A stretch of DNA of 13,884 nucleotides, from contig JAADEO010000218.1 of NCBI GenBank assembly GCA_013153415.1, positions 1 to 13,884 of the forward strand, in the 5' to 3' direction. Every line of letters starts with the position of its first letter. Within the stretch, counting starts at the first letter, position 1. This stretch comes from Deltaproteobacteria bacterium. Lineage in GTDB: Bacteria; Desulfobacterota; Anaeroferrophillalia; Anaeroferrophillales; Tharpellaceae. The position numbers were made by a program, and so were the translations under genes. Positions 1-6,326 of the stretch are shown piece by piece. The notes under the pieces are model-generated. The model saw only the letters and a list, made by a program, of their open reading frames with translations. It did no database searches and had not been told where the DNA came from.

Positions 1-98
1 TGATCACCCCGATCGCGATGGAGAAAGAGCTCCGCTTCGCGATCCGTGAAGGCGGCCGCACCGTCGGCGCCGGCGTCGTCAGTGAAATTATCGAATAA
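1..98 (+). CDS. tuf: Elongation factor Tu, C-terminal end (partial, cut by window start)
   Basis: The first complete codon is at base 3 and reads 31 residues to a TAA stop at 96-98. The residues ITPIAMEKELRFAIREGG and the following RTVGAGVV are the highly conserved end of EF-Tu domain 3, the GTPase that carries aminoacyl-tRNA to the ribosomal A site. The rest of the gene lies upstream of the window. A tuf gene just before rpsJ is the normal end of the str operon (rpsL-rpsG-fusA-tuf). Only the tail is visible, so nothing can be said about the GTPase domain or about whether a second tuf copy exists elsewhere. Confidence 0.97.
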   Translation, partial: ITPIAMEKELRFAIREGGRTVGAGVVSEIIE

Positions 99-101
99 AG
101 C

Positions 102-127
102 CGCATCTGCCGGACTCGGCCGATGCG
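102..127 (+). promoter_or_regulatory. Stem-loop just after the tuf stop codon
   Basis: CGCATC (102-107) pairs with GATGCG (122-127) and GCCG (109-112) with CGGC (117-120). This gives a ten-pair stem with one T/C mismatch and a GACT loop, starting four bases after the tuf stop. No T-run follows, so it is not a standard intrinsic terminator. It may be an RNA processing or stabilising element, or part of an S10 leader. A second, weaker pairing, TCCGGT (148-153) with ACCGGA (176-181), lies before rpsJ. No convincing -35/-10 pair was seen in the 105-base spacer. Confidence 0.55.
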
Positions 128-203
128 AGTCTGGAGTGAGGCCTAATTCCGGTATCCCGGGCTTGGTTTCCGTGGACCGGACCTTAGAGGTAGATTTAAA
201 GAG

Positions 204-518
204 ATGAGTATCGCAAGCCAGAAAATCAGAATCAGACTGAAAGGCTATGACCACAAGATCCTGGACCAGTCGGTGGGTGAGATCGTCAACACCGCCAAAC
301 GGACCGGAGCCGTGGTTGCCGGCCCGATCGCTTTGCCGACCGTAATCAACAAGTATTGTGTTCTGCGCTCGCCCCACGTCAACAAGAAATCACGGGAGCA
401 GTTCGAGATGCGGACCCACAATCGTTTGATCGATATCCTTGAGCCGACCCAGCAGACCGTTGACGCCCTGATGAAGCTGGATCTTTCGGCCGGCGTTGAT
501 GTTGAGATTAAGCTCTAG
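204..518 (+). CDS. rpsJ: 30S ribosomal protein S10 (NusE)
   Basis: This 104-residue protein matches the usual S10 length and its conserved start (KIRIRLKGYDHKILDQSV) and middle (GPIALPT, then RSPHVNKKSREQFEMRTHNR). S10 sits in the head of the 30S subunit. In the family it also acts as NusE, pairing with NusB in transcription antitermination; the loop that inserts into the head corresponds to the region around residues 45-65. It is the first gene of the S10 block. AGAGG at 186-190 lies 13 bases upstream of the ATG, an unusually long SD spacing, although an AAAGAG directly abuts the start. The stop codon lies inside a small perfect hairpin (517-531). Confidence 0.98.
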   Translation: MSIASQKIRIRLKGYDHKILDQSVGEIVNTAKRTGAVVAGPIALPTVINKYCVLRSPHVNKKSREQFEMRTHNRLIDILEPTQQTVDALMKLDLSAGVDVEIKL

Positions 519-531
519 TCGCGGCGCGACT
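517..531 (+). promoter_or_regulatory. Short hairpin overlapping the rpsJ stop
   Basis: AGTCGC (517-522) and GCGACT (526-531) form a perfect six-pair stem with a GGC triloop, overlapping the last bases of the rpsJ TAG. There is no T-run. A terminating ribosome would cover it, so any role would be in mRNA stability or the rpsJ-rplC boundary. Its role is unknown. Confidence 0.35.
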
Positions 532-584
532 GCGGCCTGATCGGGTAATATCTTCAAGAGAGATTGACAACATAAGGTTTAATG

Positions 585-1217
585 ATGGCTGAAATACAGG
601 AATTGTTAGCTAAAAAAGTCGGCATGACCCAGCTTTACAATGAGCTTGGGGAACTCGTGCCGGTTACCGTGTTGGCGGTGGGACCCTGTACCGTGGTGCA
701 GGTCAAGACCGCGGAGAAAGATGGCTATAGCGCTGTGCAGCTCGGTTTCGCCGAGAAGCCGATGGCCCGGGCCAGCAAACCCCAGATCGGGCACTGCCAG
801 AAGGCCGGTAAGGGGATCTTCTACCATTTGCGCGAAGTCCGGGTCGATGACGTCAGCGACTACAAGCCGGGCGATGTCTTCACGGCCGAGCTCTTTGCTC
901 CCGGGAACCTGGTGACGGTGAGCGCCAAGTCCAAGGGTAAGGGTTTCGCCGGGGTCATGAAGCGCTGGGGTTTCCGGGGCCAGCCGGCCTCGCATGGGGC
1001 CCACAAGAACCATCGTTCGGGCGGTTCGGTCGGTACCTCGGCCTATCCCGGCCGGGTGGTCAAAGGCAAGAAGATGGCCGGCCAGATGGGTAACAAGAAG
1101 ATCACGGTCAAGAACCTGACCGTGGTCCAGGTCCAGCCCGAAGCGGGCCTGGTGCTGGTTAAAGGTGGCGTGCCGGGGGCCAAGAACGGCCTCGTGACGA
1201 TCAAGAAAGTCAAGTAG
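585..1217 (+). CDS. rplC: 50S ribosomal protein L3
   Basis: L3 binds near the 3' end of 23S rRNA and helps start 50S assembly, with a long extension reaching toward the peptidyl-transferase centre. The product is 210 residues, normal for bacteria. Hallmarks are KKVGMTQLY near the N-terminus, GKGFAGVMKRWGF, GPASHGAHKNHR-like text in the centre, and PGRVVKGKKMAGQMG. Two ATGs stand in tandem at 582 and 585. TAAGG (573-577) leaves four bases before the first and seven before the second, so 585 is preferred. The Gln that PrmB methylates in the enteric GQNQTPG segment is replaced here (GTSAYPG), so that modification is not expected. The first residues, MAEIQELLAKK, are slightly longer than many L3 N-termini. 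Confidence 0.97.
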   Translation: MAEIQELLAKKVGMTQLYNELGELVPVTVLAVGPCTVVQVKTAEKDGYSAVQLGFAEKPMARASKPQIGHCQKAGKGIFYHLREVRVDDVSDYKPGDVFTAELFAPGNLVTVSAKSKGKGFAGVMKRWGFRGQPASHGAHKNHRSGGSVGTSAYPGRVVKGKKMAGQMGNKKITVKNLTVVQVQPEAGLVLVKGGVPGAKNGLVTIKKVK

Positions 1218-1226
1218 ATTAGCGAT

Positions 1227-1247
1227 ATTTCCCGGAAGCGGGGAAAT
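1227..1247 (+). promoter_or_regulatory. Hairpin in the rplC-rplD spacer
   Basis: ATTTCCC (1227-1233) pairs with GGGAAAT (1241-1247), a perfect seven-pair stem with a seven-base loop. A register shift gives CCCG-GAAG-CGGG at the tip. The stem ends four bases before the rplD SD (GGAGA, 1252-1256). No T-run follows. It could modulate rplD (L4) translation. L4 is the known autoregulator of this operon in enteric bacteria, but any link here is inference. Confidence 0.4.
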
Positions 1248-1261
1248 TGTCGGAGAATGAT

Positions 1262-1882
1262 ATGGCCAAAGTTGATGTCTATAATTTAGCAAAAGAGAAA
1301 GTCGCTGAAACCGAGATCGCCGATGCGGTTTTCAACGCCGAGATCAAAGAGCATCTGGTCCGCGACGTGGTCGTCTGGCAGTTGGCCAAGCGCCGTAAAG
1401 GAACTGCTGCGGTCAAGAACCGGGCCAAGGTCAAAGGCGGCAGCGCCAAACCCTGGCGGCAGAAGGGTACCGGTCGCGCCCGGGCCGGAACCAGCCGGTC
1501 TCCGATCTGGCGTGGTGGCGGCACGATCTTTGGTCCCCAGCCCCGCGATTACGGCTACCGCCTGCCCAAGCGGGTCCGGCGCCAGGCTCTGATTTCGGTG
1601 CTCTCCCAGAAATATAAAGAGGGCAAGCTTTTCGTGGTCCAGGATTTCAACCTCGAGGAGGTCAAGACCAAGCGGGTGGCGGAGCTGCTCAAGACCTTCG
1701 GAGTCGAGAAGGCGATGCTGGTGGCCGAGGACAACCGCAATCTCGAGCTGTCGACCCGCAATCTGCCCGGCGCCATCGCCGTCAATCAGAACGGGGTCAA
1801 TGTCTACGATCTCCTGAAATATGATTACCTGATGCTCTCGGATGCATCCCTGAAAAAGATCGAGGGGGCTTTGCAGAAATGA
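1262..1882 (+). CDS. rplD: 50S ribosomal protein L4
   Basis: L4 has a globular domain on the 50S surface and an extended loop that lines the nascent-peptide exit tunnel next to L22. The loop is visible at about residues 44-100, with KPWRQKGTGRAR (63-74) and the WRGGGTIFGP segment (83-92), where macrolide-resistance changes fall in other species. The product is 206 residues. An in-frame TTG at 1247 would add five residues, but the ATG at 1262 lies five bases after GGAGA and gives the normal L4 start MAKVDVYNL. The stop overlaps the rplW start (ATGA), implying translational coupling. In enteric bacteria L4 represses the S10 operon; no comparable leader was identified here. Confidence 0.97.
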   Translation: MAKVDVYNLAKEKVAETEIADAVFNAEIKEHLVRDVVVWQLAKRRKGTAAVKNRAKVKGGSAKPWRQKGTGRARAGTSRSPIWRGGGTIFGPQPRDYGYRLPKRVRRQALISVLSQKYKEGKLFVVQDFNLEEVKTKRVAELLKTFGVEKAMLVAEDNRNLELSTRNLPGAIAVNQNGVNVYDLLKYDYLMLSDASLKKIEGALQK

Positions 1883-2175
1883 TACCCAATAACTACTACG
1901 ACATAATCCGCTATCCGGTGATGACCGAAAAAAGCATGGAAGCCTACCAGGTGGGACGCCAGTGCACTTTCGAGGTTGATCGTTCAGCCAACAAGGTAGA
2001 GATCCGCAAGGCGGTCGAAGCTCTTTTCAAGGTCAAGGTCGAAGATGTCCGCACCATTCGGACCAAAGGCAAAAAGAAACGGGTTGGCCGGGTCATGGGC
2101 CGCAAGCCGGATGGCAAAAAGGCGATCGTAACCCTGAAACCGGACCAGAAGATTGAAATTTTCGAAGGCGTATAA
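1879..2175 (+). CDS. rplW: 50S ribosomal protein L23
   Basis: L23 sits at the tunnel exit on domain III of 23S rRNA and is the docking site for trigger factor and the signal recognition particle. The 98-residue product shows the family start (IIRYPVMTEKSM), the FEVDRSANKVEIRKAVEALF helix-strand unit and the basic GKKKRVGRVMGRKPDGKKA loop. It starts with ATG overlapping the rplD stop by four bases. GAGGGGG (1862-1868) inside rplD is a plausible SD. Length and gene order are normal. Confidence 0.98.
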   Translation: MIPNNYYDIIRYPVMTEKSMEAYQVGRQCTFEVDRSANKVEIRKAVEALFKVKVEDVRTIRTKGKKKRVGRVMGRKPDGKKAIVTLKPDQKIEIFEGV

Positions 2176-2195
2176 ATTTTTAAGGTATTATAGCA

Positions 2196-3020
2196 ATGGC
2201 ACTGAAAAAATATAATCCGACATCTCCGGGGCGGCGTTTTCAGACATCTTCCTCTTTTGAGGAGATTACTACCACCCAGCCTGAAAAGAGCCTGCTGGCC
2301 CCGCTTAATAAAAAGGCGGGTCGCAATAATAACGGTCGTATCACGGTTCGGCATCGGGGCGGCGGCAGCCGGCGTAAATACCGGATTATCGATTTCAAAC
2401 GCGACAAGGTCGGGATTCCGGCGATCGTCAAGACCATCGAATACGATCCCAACCGTTCGGCCCGGATCGCCCTGCTCCAGTATGCCGATGGGGAAAAGCG
2501 TTATATCCTGGCACCGCTCGATATCAAGGTCGGTGACCGCATCGAGGCCGGCGATAACGTCGATATCAAGCCCGGCAACTGCCTGCCGCTCAAAAACATG
2601 CCCTTGGGCAGCATCATCCATAATGTCGAGCTCAAGATCGGTAAGGGTGCCCAGCTGGTGCGCAGCGCCGGGGCCTACGCCCAGCTGATGGCCAAGGACG
2701 GGCACAAGGTTCAGATCAAGATGCCTTCCGGCGAGGTGCGTTACATCCATCATCTCTGCCGGGCGACTCTGGGCCAGCTCAGCAATATCGAACATGATAA
2801 TATCTCGCTCGGCAAAGCCGGCCGCAGCCGCTGGCTCGGTCGTCGGCCCAAGGTCCGCGGTGTGGCCATGAACCCGGTCGATCATCCCCATGGCGGCGGC
2901 GAGGGTAAATCCTCCGGCGGCCGCCACCCGGTAACCCCCTGGGGGGTTCCGACCAAGGGCCACAAGACCCGTAACAACAAGGCGACCGACAAGGATATCG
3001 TCAGGCGTCGCAACAAATAG
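2196..3020 (+). CDS. rplB: 50S ribosomal protein L2
   Basis: L2 is one of the most conserved 50S proteins. It binds domain IV of 23S rRNA and is needed for subunit joining and peptidyl-transferase activity. The 274-residue product has the family start (KKYNPTSPGRR), the OB-fold and SH3-like body, and the signature MNPVDHPHGGGEG near the C-terminus. His230 there corresponds to the functionally important His229 of E. coli. The basic tail ends TDKDIVRRRNK. TAAGG (2181-2185) lies ten bases before the ATG. The 92-base spacer after it holds a weak TCGGT-GAAT-ACCGA hairpin (3056-3069) and no other clear signal. Confidence 0.99.
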   Translation: MALKKYNPTSPGRRFQTSSSFEEITTTQPEKSLLAPLNKKAGRNNNGRITVRHRGGGSRRKYRIIDFKRDKVGIPAIVKTIEYDPNRSARIALLQYADGEKRYILAPLDIKVGDRIEAGDNVDIKPGNCLPLKNMPLGSIIHNVELKIGKGAQLVRSAGAYAQLMAKDGHKVQIKMPSGEVRYIHHLCRATLGQLSNIEHDNISLGKAGRSRWLGRRPKVRGVAMNPVDHPHGGGEGKSSGGRHPVTPWGVPTKGHKTRNNKATDKDIVRRRNK

Positions 3021-3112
3021 TCGCTGATCGCCGGCCCGGCAGGGGCGGCGCGAGATCGGTGAATACCGAAGTAAGTAAAAAGCCAGAAGCAAGTTAATAC
3101 AGGAGGCCGCAA

Positions 3113-3388
3113 GTGGCGCGTTCAGTAAAAAAAGGACCCTTCATAGATCAGCACCTGCTCGATAAGGTCGAAAAGCTGGCCAACAGCAACAACAAGACCA
3201 TCAAGACCTGGTCCCGGCGTTCGACGATTTTCCCGGAAATGGTGGGTTATACGATAGCGGTTCATAACGGCAAGAAATTCATCCCGGTATTCATTACCGA
3301 GGAGATGGTCGGCCATAAGCTGGGGGAGTTCTCTCCGACCCGGACTTATTACGGACATGCCGCCGACAAGAAGTCCAAACGTAAATAA
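3113..3388 (+). CDS. rpsS: 30S ribosomal protein S19
   Basis: S19 lies in the 30S head, forms a complex with S13 and contacts the A-site finger and tRNA. The 91-residue sequence has MARSVKKGPFID at the start, WSRRSTIFPEMVG and the HKLGEFSPTRTYYGH signature. It begins with GTG placed six bases after a strong AGGAGG (3101-3106), and no in-frame ATG is better placed. The basic tail (ADKKSKRK) is normal. It follows rplB and precedes rplV as in nearly all bacteria. Confidence 0.98.
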   Translation: MARSVKKGPFIDQHLLDKVEKLANSNNKTIKTWSRRSTIFPEMVGYTIAVHNGKKFIPVFITEEMVGHKLGEFSPTRTYYGHAADKKSKRK

Positions 3389-3427
3389 GAAGTCCAGAAT
3401 AACTAATTCCGAAAGAGGAGTTCAGGC

Positions 3428-3766
3428 ATGCAGGTCCAGGCTAAACTGAGACATTACCGGATGGCGCCCCGCAAGACCCGTCTGGTTGCAGATATGATCA
3501 AGGGGATGGATGTTGAGACGGCTCTCAACGTTCTCAAGGTAACCCGCAAGAAATGCGCTCCGGTTATCCATAAGCTGGTGGAATCGGCAATCGCCAATGC
3601 TGACCAGCGTGGGGATATCGATCTCGATGCCCTTTATATCAAGAAGGCGTATGTCGACGAGGGCCCGACGATGCGGCGTTTTCAGCCCCGGGCCATGGGA
3701 CGGGCCACCCGGATCAACAAGCGCACCTGTCATATTACCGTTATTCTCGATGACGAGCGCGATTAA
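3428..3766 (+). CDS. rplV: 50S ribosomal protein L22
   Basis: L22 binds early in 50S assembly. Its long beta-hairpin forms part of the exit-tunnel constriction opposite L4. In this 112-residue product RMAPRKTRLVADMI is at 11-24, the LVESAIANA helix at 50-58, and the tunnel hairpin EGPTMRRFQPRAMGRATRI at 78-96. GAGGAG (3415-3420) lies seven bases before the ATG. After its stop the spacer to rpsC is AT-rich (3767-3806) and then carries a perfect palindrome. Confidence 0.98.
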   Translation: MQVQAKLRHYRMAPRKTRLVADMIKGMDVETALNVLKVTRKKCAPVIHKLVESAIANADQRGDIDLDALYIKKAYVDEGPTMRRFQPRAMGRATRINKRTCHITVILDDERD

Positions 3767-3806
3767 GAAATTTTTGGTTTTCGAATATAAAGTATTGTCG
3801 TTAACA

Positions 3807-3822
3807 GCACATTGCAATGTGC
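3807..3822 (+). promoter_or_regulatory. 16-base perfect palindrome directly before the rpsC SD
   Basis: GCACATTGCAATGTGC is a perfect inverted repeat. In RNA it folds as a six-pair stem (GCACAT/ATGTGC) with a TGCA loop. The next base begins GGGAG (3823-3827), the rpsC SD. The position suggests it may stack on or tune access to the rpsC initiation region. It could equally be a DNA operator half-site pair, but no promoter is evident beside it. There is no T-run, so it is not a terminator. Confidence 0.5.
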
Positions 3823-3834
3823 GGGAGATGAGTC

Positions 3835-4497
3835 TTGGGACAGAAAGTTAATCCGATTGGCTTGCGTTTGGGAATTGTCAAAACCTGGAGTTCCTGCTGG
3901 TATGCGGACAAGGAGTACAAACAGTTCCTGCATGAAGATTTGCGCCTGAAAAAGTACCTGAAGAAGAAGATGTATCATGCCGGGATCTCGAAAATTGAGA
4001 TCGAGCGGGCCGCCAAACGAATTCGGGTCAACATCTTCGCCGCCCGTCCGGGGATCATTATCGGTAAAAAAGGGGCCGAGATCGAAGCCCTGAAAAAGGA
4101 TCTCAGCCGCCTGGTCCAGGGTGAGATCTTCATCAATATCAATGAAGTCAAGCGACCGGAAACCGATGCCCAGCTGATTGCCGAAAACGTGGCCCTGCAG
4201 CTTGAGCGTCGGGTGGCCTTCCGGCGCGCCATCAAGCGCAGCGTCGGCATGGCGATGAAGCTCGGTGTCCAGGGGATCAAGATCGCGGTGGCCGGACGTC
4301 TCGGCGGGGCGGAAATCGCCCGGACCGAGTGGTATCGTGACGGTCGCGTTCCGCTGCATACCCTGCGGGCTGATATCGATTACGGGTTTGCCGAGGCCAA
4401 TACCACTTATGGTATCATCGGAGTCAAGGTTTGGGTTTTCAAGGGTGAAATCGTGGTTGGCAAGCAGGAACAGCTGGCCGCGGTCAAAGCCTTATAG
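3835..4497 (+). CDS. rpsC: 30S ribosomal protein S3
   Basis: S3 forms part of the mRNA entry channel of the 30S head together with S4 and S5 and contributes to mRNA unwinding. The 220-residue product starts GQKVNPIGLRLG after a TTG initiator. It carries a type II KH domain with the GIIIGKKG loop at 73-80 and the conserved C-terminal domain (GRLGGAEIARTEWYRDGRVP). The TTG lies seven bases after GGGAG (3823-3827), and the start MGQKVNP is invariant in the family, so the start is secure. An out-of-frame ATG at 3828, with an 8-codon frame, overlaps the start region. The length is close to the usual 210-235. Confidence 0.98.
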   Translation: MGQKVNPIGLRLGIVKTWSSCWYADKEYKQFLHEDLRLKKYLKKKMYHAGISKIEIERAAKRIRVNIFAARPGIIIGKKGAEIEALKKDLSRLVQGEIFININEVKRPETDAQLIAENVALQLERRVAFRRAIKRSVGMAMKLGVQGIKIAVAGRLGGAEIARTEWYRDGRVPLHTLRADIDYGFAEANTTYGIIGVKVWVFKGEIVVGKQEQLAAVKAL

Positions 4498-4507
4498 GAA
4501 GTTGCTA

Positions 4508-4522
4508 GCCGGGACATCCGGC
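4508..4522 (+). promoter_or_regulatory. Small hairpin after rpsC
   Basis: GCCGG (4508-4512) and CCGGC (4518-4522) form a perfect five-pair GC stem around GACAT, ten bases after the rpsC stop. No T-run follows, so termination is unlikely. It is the first of two hairpins in the 103-base rpsC-rplP spacer. Confidence 0.35.
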
Positions 4523-4547
4523 GACAACGCTACGAGATAGTTTAAGA

Positions 4548-4574
4548 ACCCGTTCCCGCCTTGGGCGGCCGGGT
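4548..4574 (+). promoter_or_regulatory. Strong GC hairpin before rplP
   Basis: ACCCG (4548-4552) pairs with CGGGT (4570-4574), and CCGCC (4556-4560) with GGCGG (4564-4568), around a TTG loop, with a small internal loop (TTC opposite C). It lies about 15 bases before the rplP SD (AGGGG, near 4589-4593) and has no T-run. It could be an mRNA stability or processing element inside the S10 block. Confidence 0.5.
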
Positions 4575-4600
4575 CATGAGAGAGAACCAGGGGTATTGTC

Positions 4601-5017
4601 ATGTTAATGCCAAAGAAGGTCAAATACAGAAAGCAGCAGAAAGGACGCATCAAGGGTAAGGCGTCCGGCGGCTTTCGTCTGTCATTCGGTGATTACGGTC
4701 TGCAGGCCCTCGAGGCCGGCCGCATCACCAACCGCCAGATCGAGGCGGCCCGTATCGCCATCAACCGTCATATCAAGCGTGGCGGCAAGGTCTGGATCAG
4801 AATCTTTCCGGATAAGCCCCTGACCCAGAAGCCGGCCGAAGTCCGCATGGGTAAAGGTAAAGGCTCGCCGGAAAAGTGGGTGGCGATTGTCAAACCGGGC
4901 CGTATCCTCTACGAGATGGAGGGGGTTCCGAAAGAGGTTGCCCATGAGGCCCTGCGTCTGGCGGCGCATAAACTGCCGATCAAGACCAAGGCGGTAAGCC
5001 GGGAGGTGACTTTATGA
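4601..5017 (+). CDS. rplP: 50S ribosomal protein L16
   Basis: L16 binds late in 50S assembly, near the A-site tRNA elbow. The 138-residue product matches the family throughout: MLMPKKVKYRKQQKGR start, RQIEAARIAINRHIKRGGKVWIRIFP core (about 45-70), RMGKGKGSPEKWVA (82-95), and the LAAHKLPIKTK helix. Arg82 is equivalent to E. coli Arg81, which the oxygenase RoxA/YcfD hydroxylates; whether that enzyme is present here is unknown. ATG 4601 follows AGGGG by a normal spacing and gives the same register as E. coli MLQPKR, so it is preferred to ATG 4607. The stop overlaps the rpmC start (ATGA). Confidence 0.98.
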   Translation: MLMPKKVKYRKQQKGRIKGKASGGFRLSFGDYGLQALEAGRITNRQIEAARIAINRHIKRGGKVWIRIFPDKPLTQKPAEVRMGKGKGSPEKWVAIVKPGRILYEMEGVPKEVAHEALRLAAHKLPIKTKAVSREVTL

Positions 5018-5208
5018 AGATGAGTGAGATTAATGAGTTGTCGGCCGAAGAGCTGCAGAGCAAGGTGGCTGAGCTGGCGCAGGAGCTGTTCAACCTGCGT
5101 TTCCAGAAGAGTATCAGTCAGTTGCAGGATACGGCCCGGCTGGGCAAGATCAAACGGGACCGGGCTCGTGTCCTGACCCGGTTAAACGAGTTGAAAAAAG
5201 CGGTATAG
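5014..5208 (+). CDS. rpmC: 50S ribosomal protein L29
   Basis: L29 is a small two-helix protein beside L23 at the tunnel exit. The 64-residue product shows the leucine-rich first helix (ELSAEELQSKVAELAQELFNL) and the family core RFQKSISQLQDTARLGKIKRDRAR. It overlaps the rplP stop by four bases and has a full SD, GGGAGGTGA (5001-5009), inside rplP with seven bases from GGAGG to the ATG. An in-frame ATG at 5020 would remove two residues and is less well spaced. Confidence 0.97.
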   Translation: MKMSEINELSAEELQSKVAELAQELFNLRFQKSISQLQDTARLGKIKRDRARVLTRLNELKKAV

Positions 5209-5243
5209 AACTCAAAAGCTGAGTAATCGTATAAGGGATACCC

Positions 5244-5510
5244 ATGCAGAAAAGCGGCCAGAGAAACAAGCGGACGATGGTTGGGGTTGTGACCAGCGAC
5301 AAGATGGATAAAACCGTGGTGGTCCAGGTTTCGACCAAGATCAAGCATCCGACCTACAAGAAGTATATTCGCAGAAGTAAAAAATATAAAGCCCATGATC
5401 CCCTCAACCAGTGCACCATCGGTGACGCCGTGGCGATTACCGAATGTCGGCCGTTGAGCAAGGATAAATGCTGGCGGGTCAGCCGGATTGTGACGCGGGC
5501 TGTCAAATAG
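5244..5510 (+). CDS. rpsQ: 30S ribosomal protein S17
   Basis: S17 is a primary 16S binder in the 30S body with an OB fold. The 88-residue product contains GVVTSDKMDKTVVVQV, then KHPTYKKYIRRSKKYKAHD, and the conserved ITECRPLSKDKCWRV. AAGGGA (5233-5238) lies five bases before the ATG. It is the last gene of the S10 block in the E. coli scheme, and a long hairpin follows its stop. Confidence 0.98.
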   Translation: MQKSGQRNKRTMVGVVTSDKMDKTVVVQVSTKIKHPTYKKYIRRSKKYKAHDPLNQCTIGDAVAITECRPLSKDKCWRVSRIVTRAVK

Positions 5511-5514
5511 TGAC

Positions 5515-5560
5515 CATGACGTCCAGGCCTCGTCGGGTGAAGGCGGCGGCGGGACGTATG
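5515..5560 (+). promoter_or_regulatory. Long stem-loop at the S10/spc boundary
   Basis: CAT plus ACGTCC (5515-5524, with G5518 bulged) pairs with GGACGT plus ATG (5552-5560). Inside it GCCT (5527-5530) can pair with AGGC (5541-5544). The stem fills most of the 66-base rpsQ-rplN spacer and ends just before the rplN SD (GGGAG, 5564-5568). No T-run follows. This is where the S10 operon ends and spc begins in E. coli. Possible roles are an RNA processing site, a partial (Rho-type) pausing region or a translational control element. Confidence 0.5.
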
Positions 5561-5576
5561 ACTGGGAGAAGATAAG

Positions 5577-5945
5577 ATGATACAGGTTGAGACGCTCCTT
5601 GATTCGGCGGATAATTCCGGGGCGAAGAAGATGTTGTGCATCAAGGTATTGGGCGGTTCCCGCCGGCGTTACGCCGGGGTCGGCGATATTATCAAGGTTT
5701 CCGTCAAGGAAGCGATGCCCAATGCCAAGGTCAAGAAGGGGGATGTCCTGGAAGCGGTGGTTGTGCGCACCGCCAAGGAGATCCGTCGCCAGGATGGCAG
5801 CTACATCAAGTTCGACTGCAATTCGGCGGTTCTGATCAACGCCCAGGGCGAACCGATCGGAACCCGCATCTTCGGGCCCGTGGCCCGCGAGCTGAGAGCC
5901 CGGAATTTTATGAAAATCGTGTCCCTGGCCCCGGAAGTGCTGTAG
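5577..5945 (+). CDS. rplN: 50S ribosomal protein L14
   Basis: L14 lies at the subunit interface next to L19 and the sarcin-ricin region; in known systems it is also the site where the silencing factor RsfS binds. The 122-residue product has the family length and signatures: LDSADNSGAKKMLCIKVLGG, then GDIIKVSVKEA, RQDGSYIKFDCNSAVLIN, and FGPVARELR near the end. GGGAG (5564-5568) lies eight bases before the ATG. It is the first gene of the spc block, directly after the boundary hairpin. Confidence 0.98.
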   Translation: MIQVETLLDSADNSGAKKMLCIKVLGGSRRRYAGVGDIIKVSVKEAMPNAKVKKGDVLEAVVVRTAKEIRRQDGSYIKFDCNSAVLINAQGEPIGTRIFGPVARELRARNFMKIVSLAPEVL

Positions 5946-5980
5946 GGGATCGACGGATATCTGAGTATTGGAGTGTTGCC

Positions 5981-6298
5981 ATGATGCGACTGAAAAAAGA
6001 TGACAAGGTAATGGTCATCGCGGGAAAAGACAGAGGCAAAACCGGCAAGGTCAAAAGGGTTTTGCATGAGAAGAACCGGGTGGTGGTGGAAAAGCTCAAC
6101 CTGGTCAAGCGTCATACCCGGCCGGGAATGGATCAGACCCAGGGCGGGATCATCGAGAAAGAGGCATCGATTCACCGTTCCAACGTCATGCTGTACTGCG
6201 AAAAATGCAGCAAGCCGGTGCGGGTCGGGGTGCGTCAGTTGAAGGATAACAGCAAAGCTCGCTATTGCAAAAAATGCGAAGAGCTTTTTGATAAGTAG
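5981..6298 (+). CDS. rplX: 50S ribosomal protein L24, zinc-ribbon form
   Basis: L24 starts 50S assembly by binding the 5' domain of 23S rRNA. The frame is open upstream through rplN, but the true start is ATG 5981: GGAG (5970-5973) is seven bases before it, whereas a second ATG at 5984 is ten away. The 105-residue product has a KOW motif (KKDDKVMVIAGKDRGKTGKV, about 5-24) and the GGIIEKEASIHRSNVM segment. The C-terminal part carries two CxxC pairs, Cys73/Cys76 and Cys96/Cys99, which can bind zinc; many bacterial L24 proteins, including that of E. coli, lack the full set. Confidence 0.97.
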   Translation: MMRLKKDDKVMVIAGKDRGKTGKVKRVLHEKNRVVVEKLNLVKRHTRPGMDQTQGGIIEKEASIHRSNVMLYCEKCSKPVRVGVRQLKDNSKARYCKKCEELFDK

Positions 6299-6326
6299 TC
6301 AGTAGAGACCCGGAGGGTAAAGCTAG

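Noticed and set aside
1944..3092. 382-residue minus-strand frame across rplW and rplB
   Set aside because: It crosses two certain genes and the spacer between them, has no recognisable motif, and its codon pattern is the complement of the + strand genes.
5636..5980. Upstream extension of the rplX frame through rplN
   Set aside because: The first 115 codons lie in a shifted frame of rplN and read as low-complexity text. L24 similarity and the SD begin at 5981.
6299..6326. S8-binding mimic of 16S helix 21 near rplX/rplE
   Set aside because: The short spacer shows no matching stem and bulge; no S8 target could be recognised elsewhere in spc either.
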